A stretch of 64,000 nt of DNA, taken from the NCBI RefSeq assembly GCF_001680005.1, contig NC_033569.1:310001-374000 (forward strand), read 5' to 3'. Below, piece after piece: positions 23,501-33,955 of the stretch (position 1 is the stretch's first letter; every line of letters starts with the position of its first letter). The translations under genes and the position numbers were made by a program. The notes under the pieces were generated by a model, which worked only from the letters and a program-made list of their open reading frames with translations, was not told the origin of the DNA and did not search any database. This DNA comes from Plasmodium coatneyi. Its lineage: Eukaryota; Apicomplexa; Aconoidasida; Haemosporida; Plasmodiidae.

Positions 23501-25558
23501 GGACAAATCGAAGGACAATCTACCGGAACAGAGTGGCCAATTCGGCGTGCATAATTGGAAACAATATACGTTGTACCCTACGGGAGAGTGTGACCCTAGG
23601 TACACCCTTCCCAGCAGCGCAAACCTGCGCATAGGCAGTCAGAATTTTCACGTCCCACGCAAAGTAAGCATAGCCATCCTGAGAGATGGAATAAGGGAGC
23701 AGGTAAAACTGGGCCGCTTCCTTCAACAAGTAATTAAGAAGACACCACGTGGGAAGGAAGCCAAGTGGAAACTCACCCATGAGGAGAGGAACCTCTGCAG
23801 AAAAATTAGAAGACGCATAAGAACAGAGGCGTTAGTTTCCATAAATCATTTTTATGAATTTAAAAAAATACAAATGGAAAAATCGCTGGAAATTGAAAAA
23901 TGGAATGTACTAGACGACATTCCAGAGGAAATAAATGCTCAGATGGAAAAATATTTTAAAATAAAAAATGAGCATACAAATAAAATGTGCATAAATGATG
24001 AACTGTTTTACTTAACCAACAGCAGCGTTTCTTTCCTGTGCATTATTTTTCAGTACATCCACTTCATGCTGTCCCTGCCGGACGTTTCGTTTGAAATTGT
24101 CTCGAAGATTTTAACCTTCTACGATAAACAGTTGCTCAAAATAGTGCATCACTTCATCATGGATGGACATGCCGTTACCAACTGCACGCTCAAGAGCATC
24201 ACCATTAAGATCCTGTCTGTGGTTATTCACACGCTCGATTTTGCAGACTCCACGTTGAGGCGCGTTTATGCCATTTGGCACCACCTGCACACGCGCAGGG
24301 GGGAAGCCCCTTCAGGGGGGATGAGCAACCAGATGAACAACCAGATGAACAACCAGATGAACAGCCAGGTGAATAGTGAGTTACTTCCCAATTACGTTAT
24401 AAGCAGAAAGGAGGACACTCATCGTGGAGACGCCCAATTGGAAAACGCCACAACCAATCTGTGGGGAAATGCCCAACAAAGGCACCCTCCTGGGGACAAA
24501 AAAGAAGAACAAAATGGGTTCACCACACCCCCTGCAGATGAATGCACCAAAGGGGAAAGAACGACCATTAGTAAAAAGACGTCCTGCGGAGGGACCAACG
24601 AAAGGTTGTCCTTAGAAAAAAATGAGAAAGATACCCATGATGATATATTACAAGGGATGGACACCAACTGGGTAAGCAGTATTCTAATAGATTTCACAAA
24701 ACGTTTCAAGTATCCCACTACACGCAATCGTAATCGTATCCTTCGTGGGATCTACCTGCCCAAACAGGATGAAGAAAAAGTGAAAGAAAATTTTAAGCAT
24801 ATGCTAGATAAGTCCTTCCTTTTGAAGAAAAAATTAGCGGAAAAAATAGTTGATATTTTATCGACTCGATTTGATTATTATACAAACATTTGGCTGGTGT
24901 CGGATAGCCTTCTGGAGAATCACTTGGTGAACTCCCTTAGCTACGAGTGTGACATACTGCCCTATGGGATGCAGCTTCGTTCCACCTTCAAGGTAGTACC
25001 CGAGGAGTGGCGTTTACTCGTGCAGTTGCAGGTGCACGTCCACGTCCACCAGGGGGGATAATATGTATTTTGTCCCCCTGCAACGTTCCTCCACGTTATT
25101 CCATTTGTAACCACTTCCATACTTGTTGTCTCCCCATTGGAATGCAGCTCCTGACTACCTACCTGCGTGACGAAGACACCAGGAACATCTACCGACAACT
25201 CTTCCAAGATATTGCAAACCGTTTCAGCCTGCGCATCAATGTCCTCAAAGGAAACGAAAAATATAAAAAAATTATTTCAAGGCTGCTCGATGATTCTGCA
25301 CCAGCAAAATCACAAATAGACCAACTAATTATGCACTATCATAATTACGAATTTAAGGAGAAGACTGCTCATAACATTCACAAAAACGTCGGGGATAAAA
25401 TCCTCATTGACATCACCAACGTTTTAATTATTCTCTACAAGGTCCCCCTTTTGTCTGATATCATAGAAACCTTTTTAAACGACTTTCTTAAAATTTGTAA
25501 GTCCCACTGGTATGTAACTATTGACCCCTTTGTAATTCTCAGCAAGTACAAAAAGTAA
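20599..25558 (+). CDS. VPS54: VPS54-like GARP-complex tethering subunit, 4 exons
   Basis: Exons are 20599-20832, 21039-21326, 21420-24992 and 25148-25558, all phase 0, giving 1501 aa. Golgi-associated retrograde protein complex subunits tether endosome-derived vesicles at the trans-Golgi. The N-terminal region (79-260) has DVNLRNVDEISLDHFERML and a long coiled coil (IDRDINTLIRKEFKNYLHII, KGEIKNLHDEIKTLTTHIND), as in VPS54/VPS50-type proteins. The conserved C-terminal block begins near residue 1040 with FYLTNSSVSFLCIIFQYIHF and continues with KSITIKILSVVIHTLDF, like LTSSALMLLKLLEEYI and LKTITTKNLAL of VPS54. The final exon (LLTTYLRDEDTRNIYRQLF) matches the helical end of the family. Low-complexity inserts with tandem repeats interrupt the conserved parts. 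Syndetin (VPS50) is the alternative. The exon 3 donor at 24993 (AAG|GTAGTA) was preferred to one at 25032; both keep frame. Confidence 0.75.
22941..22976. repeat. 12-bp tandem repeat coding LTPH in VPS54-like gene
   Basis: Three copies of CTCACACCGCAC (the last diverged) give LTPHLTPHLTPL in a spacer of the VPS54-like protein. They preserve frame and are likely length-variable. Confidence 0.9.
24321..24368. repeat. 12-bp tandem repeat coding MNNQ in VPS54-like gene
   Basis: Four copies of ATGAACAACCAG (first and last diverged by one base) encode (MSNQ)(MNNQ)2(MNSQ). They lie in the hydrophilic insert after the conserved C-terminal block, typical of Plasmodium low-complexity growth. Confidence 0.92.
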
Positions 25559-26374
25559 ACCCATTGGGGCATCCGCGCAAGATGTGCACGTTAGGAAGTC
25601 GGTCGGTACATGTGTATACGTATACGTGTATATGTATACGTGTATATGGGGAAAAGATCACCATCCCGTTCCGCTTAAAACAGGAAGAACAATTTATTTT
25701 TCTATACATTTCCTTCCCGAAGTTGCTAACGTTCACTCCTGTACAATCCACGTTACGCACAAGTTTGACGCGCCAAAAAAAAGCCCTACCATGGTGCACA
25801 GCTCAGAACAGCCATGGGTTTCCTTCATCCCAATTGTAGCTCCTCCGACGGGCCGCACCTTCCACTCCTAAACTTCCCACGCATCCACATTTACAACTTT
25901 ATACATTTCATTTTTACAGTTTTTTAATTGATACACACAATGGATGCTTCTCCACCTGTACGTGTATGCGTAAGAAAACAGGCTGGTATGAAATATCAAG
26001 GGGTGCATATCAGGAGGGGTAATTGTACACAGAGGAGAAACTGCGCGGTTGGCTTTTTTTTTTTTTTTTTTTTTTAATAATTCTGCTGCACTGGGTATAA
26101 GAATGCAACTGCACGTGTATATACATATATACACATGGACAACAAGAAATGGGAGAGAGGGAAAAAAAAAAAAAAATGCATACACTTTTGCGCAGGTATA
26201 TACACACTTGTGCACACGTGTCTATGCGCGCATAAACACACACACAAGGGGGGGAGAGGCACGCATGAAAACGCACACAACTCACGCAAGCAACGCACGT
26301 TGCTCCTGGTAAACAGTTAGGCCATGCACGCAAAAGTGAGATGAAAAAGAGTGAATAGGGGGGCGGGGGGAACA

Positions 26375-26407
<33 letters not shown>

Positions 26408-26764
26408 ATCAAGGGGGTTGAAGAATTCACCAATGGGGTACTCCTGTGATGCGCTTGGGCCACATAAACCGAAAAAATATATATATATACACAATTGCGT
26501 GTTCCTACGCATATAGATGTATACGTGAATGTACGCGTTGCTTCATATCGTTCGAACTGCTGGGTTGTTGCGGGCTTTTTCTTCTTAGCTCAATTCTGCT
26601 CTGCGCGCCGTCTTCACCGACGTCCTTTCATTTCGCTCATTTGGCCTATTTGCTCCGTTTGCATTGGTTGTCCTGTTTGCCCTGTTTGGCCCATTTCGCT
26701 GCCTCCTGCTCTCCTTCGAACACGCTTACGCCTACGCCTACGCCTATGCCTACGCCCACGCTGC
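25559..26764. other. Convergent intergenic region, VPS54-like / actin I
   Basis: The stretch holds a GTATACGT-type alternating purine-pyrimidine run at about 25610-25650, T-tracts at 26054-26076 and 26381-26407, and a (TACGCC)n repeat just past the actin stop. It is probably 3' UTR of both genes. No other gene is seen. Confidence 0.6.
26727..26762. repeat. (TACGCC)n hexamer repeat in actin I 3' flank
   Basis: Five TACGCC/TATGCC units and one degenerate unit end three bases from the stop codon of actin I. They probably lie in the 3' UTR. Confidence 0.9.
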
Positions 26765-27895
26765 TTAGAAACATTTCCTGTGGACGATGCTGGGGCCCGA
26801 CTCGTCGTACTCCTCCTTGGTGATCCACATCTGCTGGAAGGTGGACAGGGACGACAAAATCGACCCTCCGATCCAGACGGAGTATTTCCTCTCAGGGGGG
26901 GCAACCACCTTAATCTTCATGGTGGATGGAGCCAAAGTGGTGATGTCCCTGGTAAGCCTCTCCCCAATACCCTCATACATGGTTGTACCACCGGACAAGA
27001 CAATATTTCCATACAAATCTTTACGAATATCAACATCACATTTCTTAATCGAGTTAAACGTGGTGGTGTGAATTCCTGCTGCTTCTTTTCCCAAGAAGGA
27101 TGGCTGGAAAAGGGCCTCTGGACATCTAAACCTTTCATTTCCCACGGTGATTATATTTCCATCAGGTAATTCGTATGACTTCTCTATGTCACTACTCTGC
27201 TCGGATGTCTTCATTTCTTCATCGAAATTTAAGGCAATGTAACATAGCTTCTCTTTAATATCTCTAACAATTTCCTTCTCTGCGGATGTCGAAAATCCAT
27301 ATCCTCTCTCGTGAAGAATCTTCATTAAGTATTCGGTTAAATCCCTTCCTGCTAAATCCAATCTCATAATGGCATGTGGCAATGCATACCCTTCATAAAT
27401 GGGGACCGTGTGGGAAACTCCATCACCACTATCTAGGACGATACCTGTTGTACGACCAGAAGAATACAACGATAACACTGCTTGGATGGCTACATACATT
27501 GCTGGTACGTTAAATGACTCGAACATAATTTGGGTCATCCTTTCACGATTTCCCTTTGGGTTCAAGGGGGCCTCTGTTAATAACACTGGGTGCTCCTCCG
27601 GTGCAGCTCTCAATTCATTGTAAAAGGTATGGTGCCATATCTTTTCCATATCATCCCAGTTGGTTACTATTCCATGTTCTATCGGATACTTTAAAGTCAA
27701 AATACCTCTTTTCGTTTGCGCTTCATCACCAACAAATGCATCCTTCTCTTCCATACCCACCATAATTCCTGGATTCTTTGGCCTACCAACTATACTTGGG
27801 AAAACTGAACGGGGTGCGTCATCTCCTGCAACCCCAGCCTTTACATTACCTGAGCCGTTGTCAACAACTAAAGCTTGAACTTCCTCGTCACCCAT
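26765..27895 (-). CDS. ACT1: Actin I
   Basis: A single exon encodes 376 aa, the exact length of Plasmodium actin I. It is the ubiquitously expressed actin whose short filaments act with myosin A in gliding and host-cell invasion, and in haemoglobin vesicle transport. Visible hallmarks include VVDNGSGNVKAGVAGDDAPR (nucleotide phosphate loop), VLDSGDGVSHTVPIYEGYAL, GYGFSTSAEKEIVRDIKEKL, KCDVDIRKDLYGNIVLSGGTT and the C terminus SIVHRKCF. The near-canonical sequence, the lack of an intron and the neighbourhood with ALAS and MTIP favour actin I over actin II. The upstream flank of 2.5 kb is unusually long and carries a tandem repeat. Confidence 0.98.
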   Translation of the reverse strand: MGDEEVQALVVDNGSGNVKAGVAGDDAPRSVFPSIVGRPKNPGIMVGMEEKDAFVGDEAQTKRGILTLKYPIEHGIVTNWDDMEKIWHHTFYNELRAAPEEHPVLLTEAPLNPKGNRERMTQIMFESFNVPAMYVAIQAVLSLYSSGRTTGIVLDSGDGVSHTVPIYEGYALPHAIMRLDLAGRDLTEYLMKILHERGYGFSTSAEKEIVRDIKEKLCYIALNFDEEMKTSEQSSDIEKSYELPDGNIITVGNERFRCPEALFQPSFLGKEAAGIHTTTFNSIKKCDVDIRKDLYGNIVLSGGTTMYEGIGERLTRDITTLAPSTMKIKVVAPPERKYSVWIGGSILSSLSTFQQMWITKEEYDESGPSIVHRKCF

Positions 27896-28346
27896 TTTGT
27901 TCAGAAGGTTTGAAAAGGGAAAGGCGTAAAGAGGTTTTTTTTTCCTTTTTTCAGGATAAAACTGGGCGTACCAGTGATCTGTCGTATAAGGGAATAAATG
28001 GGTACAGGCAAATACGCGTGCTGACGTGTGTGTGTGTGTACGTACGTGCGTGTATGCGTATACTTTGCTTTACTGATGTTTTGTCGTGCAAATGGTGACG
28101 CAATAAAAATTCGTTCCAATAACAGGTTATAAGATAATAAATAAATTTTATGCGCTAATTTGAATTTTTGCAGAAATTACATTTCACATAAATCGCATTT
28201 CGCTTAAGTTGACATTTAGCAAAAAAATAAAAAGGAAAGAAGAAAAAAAAAAAAAAAAAGTAAATAGAAATTAAACAGTTTTACATTTATAGCTTGCGCA
28301 TGGAAAAAAAAACAATTTCGAAAAAATATGAACATTCAGGTGAAAA

Positions 28347-28386
<40 letters not shown>

Positions 28387-30448
28387 GGCTGATTGGTTGG
28401 TTTGTTGGATGGATGAGTGGTTTACTGGCTGGTAATGACGTACGGGTGACTGCATATATTATACGCGCAAAACACAACAGATAATTCACTTAGCAAGAAA
28501 AAAAAAAAAAAAAATATATATACATATTTCTGCTTCAGGAGTGTAACATGTATATGTATTGAAAAAAAAAAATGTTCAAATTTACACGCGTTTGGAAGAA
28601 AAGAAAGAGCAAAAACGTAAAAGGATAAGAAAAATTAAATGACAGAGGGAAAAAATGTGGCGAACGTGCAACATAAGTATGGCAAAAGCTTGATGTGAAA
28701 ATCGTGAAGCAACAGTTAAGGCTGTTAAAATTTAAACTGGGTAAATGCAACTGAACTGCTACTGGCGATTTTGCTTTTCTTTTTTTTTCAATTTGTTTTT
28801 CTTCTTTACACGTGTAATTAAGTGTACAATTAAGGGTATATTTACGCTTATAATCAAGTGTACAATTAAGGTATATTTACACGTATAATTAAGTGTACAA
28901 TTGCGCGCATGTGTACGTTGCGTCGCGTGGCGAGCGCGTGCGAATATTTAACGTTTGTTTTATGTTCCTTTCAACGCCCAGGGGTGTGTACTGCAATTCC
29001 TTGCCGTTCCTTGGTTTTTGCTTTGTGTAAGCCTGTTCACGCCTTTTTTACGCTTTTTTTACTCTTGTTCACGTTTTTTTTTTACGTTATATTTACCTTT
29101 TTCCCCCAATTTGGAAAAATGACTTTTTTTCGTTTTTTCCCTGGAGAAACGAATTTTGCGTTCACTTATACCCTTCACTAACCGCGTACCTTACATATAT
29201 GCGTATGTAAATGAGAGTAAATTTGCATATAATTAACTTGCTCATATACGTAGGGGGTTTCCAATTCTGACAATTTGTGCGCCAGAGGGAGGGTGCACGC
29301 GCAGCGGATTATGGGCAGGAAATGTTAACGGCCATACGGCAAAAAGGAAAAATTAATAAGCGGCCGGTGAACGAACAATTAAGCGAGCAAAAGAGGAATG
29401 GCGAAATTAGTGTGTGTTTTGTGCATTTACCTTTTTCACGTATACCTTTTGCCATCGTGAATTTAAACACTTTTTCTTCTTCCCAGCAAACGTAAGATTT
29501 CTTGGAATTATACGATACAGTTAAGTTGGCACTTTTTTTTTAAGGTGATAATTTTTTTTATTTCCCTGACCAAACCAAGTTCGCTTTTAAAAAGCTAGAC
29601 TTTTTTTTTTTTTTTTTTTTCCCAAATTGTACATGTATAAGCCGTGAAAAAGTGAAAAATCGCCTGACCGTTCAGGTGAATATGAAAATAATATGTCACA
29701 TGAAAGCTTACAAGTACCCTTGTTGCAAAGAGCAGTTAAACATGCATTGCGATCGCCACGTGAGAACAGCCATACGCCTGATAGCAACAAAGCCATTTTA
29801 ACAGTCTGGTTGAATTTACCTGAAGGGAATTTTTTTTTTTTTTTTTCCCCTTTTTTTTTTAAATGGCTAGCTAAATGTAAAGCCCATTTGGTAGAACTGC
29901 ACATCGTGGTCGTCCAATTATGCAGCTACTGACGTGTGAAGGATTAACATAACTCCCCTCATGGTGGGTCAAGGGTTACTATGAATGTGACAAAATCGCT
30001 GGGCAAACATCTGTGAGTCCATACCGATTGTGTGGCCCCCTTTGAATGTGCCTCATTTTTGTAGCTCCACTGTTCCCACGGTTGAGGCTGTCGGCGGTCT
30101 TCCCATCATATGCACGTTCGAAAGTTCGACTCAGCGAAAAATTGTGCCTTCCCCACCGAGTGCGCACACATATAAATGTGATGGATGCATGGGGTGTAAA
30201 ACAAATTATGGGAAAAAAATTAAGCGGCGTGAAATGGTGAGGCTTTCGAAAAATTTCAGATCCGATTTGGTAAACCTGTGCGCGATCACATTTTTCGAAT
30301 TGAGTGAAACAGGTCGAAAAAAAAATGTTGCACATGCATCTGCTTATGTATATGTATACACACACATGTGGCAGGCGATGCATCACCTTCGCGTGGACAA
30401 GTCAGACAAAAAGAAAGTGCGGGAGGGTAGACCCCGCGGCGTCTAGCA
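27896..30448. other. 2.5-kb intergenic region, actin I upstream / ALAS downstream
   Basis: Both genes are on the minus strand, so most of this should be the actin I promoter and 5' UTR. It holds a poly-A tract of about 36 at 28350-28384, further A-tracts at 28243-28259 and 28499-28514, a CTGGCTGATTGGTTGGTTTG-type GGTT-rich run at 28385-28432, and the tandem repeat listed separately. Short ORFs here show no domain. Confidence 0.6.
28809..28902. repeat. About 2.5 copies of a 36-38-bp AT-rich tandem repeat upstream of actin I
   Basis: The core AATTAAGTGTACAATTAAGG recurs at about 28817, 28852 and 28887, with GTATATTTAC between copies. It lies about 0.9-1.0 kb upstream of the actin I start. Each copy contains the palindrome TGTACA. 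A regulatory role is possible but not shown. Confidence 0.85.
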
Positions 30449-32540
30449 CTATAGCTGCATTTGCGCTTGACTGTTCTTCTCATCAAACATATTTACTTGG
30501 TACTTTTTGAAGAGCACGTAAAGGCTATGCGCCAGTTTTTCAATGTGTTCATCTGTGTGGTACGGCGAGGGCGTGATTCTGATTCTTTCCGATCCTCTGA
30601 GGAGTGGCAAGTGGGGGGAAGCAAATGAGAAAATAAGCGAACGCACAAATGTTACATGCGGTTGGTGCAAATGCATAGCAGCGTAATGGCGACGCCACGG
30701 TCCGTGCTTACCTCGGAACGGTGGGGTAATTAATCGGCTGGAGGTATATATTATGTTCCGTCAGCAGGTCGTCACAAATTTGCTTGCACTTCTCAGCACA
30801 GTTAATCAAAGCAACAACGATATGGGAGTTGTTTTTCAAAATGTGTATCCCCTGTTGGTTCAATTTTTCCTTTGTCTTCTGGACAACTTTGCGAAATTTA
30901 TTTCGCAGATTTATGTCGGTCTGAATTATGTGAATGGCTTCCGCAGATGTGTTAATATTAACAGGCGTCAAAGACGTGGTGAAAATAAAATGGGGAGAGT
31001 AGGATCTAATGACGTCAATATAATATTTGTTCGCACAAATGAACCCACCCAAGGAACCTATCGCTTTTGATAAAGTACCATTAATTATATCAATGTGATC
31101 ACATATATTTAATTCTTCTAAATATCCAGAACCCGTTTTTCCGTACAGTCCCACAGCATGAACCTCATCAACATAGGTGAGTGCATTATATTTTTTGGCT
31201 AGCTGAACAATACGTGGAATGTTAGAAATATTCCCTGACATACTATAAATGGATTCAAACACAATCATGATTTTTCTACTTTCATATTCTTTATCTGTTC
31301 TCAGTCCTTTTAGAACCTTTTCTAAATATACCATATCGTTATGTTTGAATATAATTTTTTCACATCTCGATTCTCTGATTCCGTTGATTATAGATGCATG
31401 ATTCATTTGGTCCGAGACGAACACAAGATTTAGCAATTTCCCCAAAGTTTCTAATGCACCCACATTTGCTATATACCCAGAGGTAAATAATAATGCACTC
31501 TCTTTATTAAACCATTTAGCCAATATATATTCCAAGTGACTATGATTTAGTAAACTACCTGAGATGTTCCTTGTGCCTCCACTGCTGTTCCCAATTTTTC
31601 TCAGAGTTTCAATCCCTACGTCTATCACTTGTTGGTTATTCGACAAGCATAGATAATCGTTCGAACACCACACGACCGTTTTGTCGTTGGTTGTTTGGAT
31701 AATAGATGTGCGCACATTGGAAGAATTCCACCCATGAGTGTTTTCCTTCCTGGGGGAAGCGCTTCCTAATCCATCCGTGACGGTATTATAATTGCCCCCA
31801 ATCTTGTAGGCACTATTCCCAACACAGGGCCTGTAGCCAAAATTTTGAAAAAACTCAAAAAAAATGGGAAGAAATAATTTGCCATTCTCTATATCTACAT
31901 TTGGATAAAACTTCCTGCATTTGTTTAGGATGGTAAACACTCTGTACCTTTTGTCTAAATAGAGTTTATTTAAAAGTTCCTTCAAGTCGTTTGTGCATTC
32001 TTTTTGGAATAGCTTATAAGCTTCATTCGACCATGTTAGTGAGTGACTAGGCTTGTTTTCAACTACACTAAGGGTGTTTGTGTGTGCAGCGCTTTCGCCC
32101 CAGCTTTTACACAGGCATTCTCCACAAAGGGTGTTTTCCGTTTTGCAAGCATCACCTGTATGGCTATACTCACCAACAGGTGTTTTCCCAACTGGAGTAG
32201 CTCCCCCCCTTTGCTGATCCTCCTGCTCCGCTTTTACTTCCATTGTGCCACTTCGAGCGGCCAACGAATCCACCAAATGTCTAGATATTATGTTAGACTT
32301 TCTGAGAATTTTAAAAATATTTATTTTAGATTTGTTGTCTATTATGATAAGGCGCTTCTCATTGATGGCCTTTCCCACTGGGCATAGATTGGACATGACT
32401 GACATGACCACATTGTTCTTGTTGTGCTTGTCTTTGCTTTTGCTCTCATTCGCATTGTAAAAGAGTTGTATGTTTTTCACGAAGGGGCAGTACTTTTTAA
32501 TTTCGTGGATGCTCACCTTCAGCGTTTTCTTCTGCCTCAT
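30449..32540 (-). CDS. ALAS: 5-aminolevulinate synthase, 2 exons
   Basis: Exons are 32540-30712 and 30596-30449, giving 658 aa. The enzyme condenses glycine and succinyl-CoA to 5-aminolevulinate in the mitochondrion, the first step of the parasite haem pathway. The catalytic core shows WCSNDYLCLSNNQQVI, GNSSGGTRNISGS, MNHASIINGIRES, YVDEVHAVGLYG and the PLP-lysine site NGTLSKAIGSLGG (Lys492). The second exon supplies RGSERIRITPSPYHT, the usual C-terminal block. The long N terminus (about 280 residues before the core) should contain the presequence; it carries two Cys-Pro pairs (KKYCPFVK, SNLCPVGK), the form of haem-regulatory motifs, plus a low-complexity insert. The presence of Lys492 and the glycine-rich loop argues for an active enzyme. 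Confidence 0.97.
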
Positions 32541-33955
32541 TGTGTCGTCTTGCGTGGCCAGTTGGGTGATTTACTGGTTGAAAGGCCAAATGTTTGGGAG
32601 GATGCGCTGCTTCGACGTGTAACCCACAAAGATCTGCGGTAACTAAACACTTGAATTCGAGGCAAATCCAGCACGTACCTCTTTTCCGACTACAAATGTG
32701 TTATCTCCAAGGAGCTATTAACATAAAAAATTGGCTAAACCCTGCTCAGAGAAATTTCTACAAATGGGCAGACAGAGACGGGCTACAAAATCCACATAAA
32801 AGAGTGTCCACAAAAATGCGGTGCCGAAGTAATACTTACGGACGAGGCACGGAACCGAGCGAGGAGGATCCTAATTATTCTCTTCCTTTTTTGTTGACCC
32901 TTCTGGAGGTGTCCCAAATGGTTGAAAGCAGAATGGGGGACTCACTGAGCGCTTCGCGGTGGTCGATTCAAATGGTGTGGCAACAGTGTGCATAAATAAG
33001 GACCGCACAAATAGGGACATGTGAAAACATATGTGTCCTCTGCTGGATTACCAATTTGTGCTCCTATAAAAAAGAAGAGACAAGCGCCACCTCAGTGTGG
33101 TTCGCATGTGCCCGTTCCAGCTCCTCATCTGATCGTTGTGTGGTCATGCAACTGGCCTCGATTAGCAAAATAAAAAAGATAAACACAAAAAAAAGGGGTA
33201 CTCAAGAACGTTGGGATGTTGCAGAAAGGAACATGCGCCCAAAGGAAGGAGATTAATGCTGATATGTTTGCGCAAAAAGATTGAACAGATTTTTCTACTT
33301 GATAACCATTCGATCGTTGTTCTCCCTCAAAGGAATAAAAAAAAAAAAAAATACTCACGAAAAAGGGGAACTTGCCAGATAAGGCGAAAAAATAATTTAT
33401 TCTCTTTTAAAAATGAAGGAAATATAAAAATGTTACATTAATATGTAGGTGAAAAAAAAAAACGGGTTGTGGTAGCAACTGTGGAACGACTTGCACATAG
33501 GTATCCCTCTGCACCTGCGCATGTTGTGATAAATCGTGGATACTTTCTCGCGAAGTTTTCCCACATATGTCACCCCTACTGATCGATCATGTGGTTGCAT
33601 ATTAAAAAAAAAAGGGGGGCGAAATAAAATGGATCTTCCTTGCAACGTGTACGATTTGACCAGGGGGAGTGACTTAACGGAAGCATTCACGTGGATTAGA
33701 ATGCACATGTCCGTATCTACATGTTTGTTTTTTTCATCTGTATATATTTTCTTCTTGGGGGAAGACCCCTCTTTGTGGGCTCTCCCCGCAGCTGCTACCC
33801 GCAATGTGGCAAAAATGGCACCTTGGTTTGCTTCCTCTTCTGCTCTGGGGGACACCTCCTCATTTGACCACTAAATTATTGTATGATGATATGGGAGGAC
33901 CTCCATGGTGGTTTTTCCATTGGTGGTGCACATCCACGTGAGGAACATGAGGCAC
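32541..33955. other. Intergenic: ALAS upstream / VSR-like downstream
   Basis: It contains the ALAS 5' flank and the 3' flank of the next minus-strand gene. Overlapping ORFs on both strands (32594-32995, 33433-33874) have no domain and mirror each other. No gene is called. Confidence 0.55.

Noticed and set aside
22941..24368. Short regular repeats as a CRISPR-like array
   Set aside because: They are in-frame 12-bp coding repeats with no unique spacers in a eukaryotic gene.
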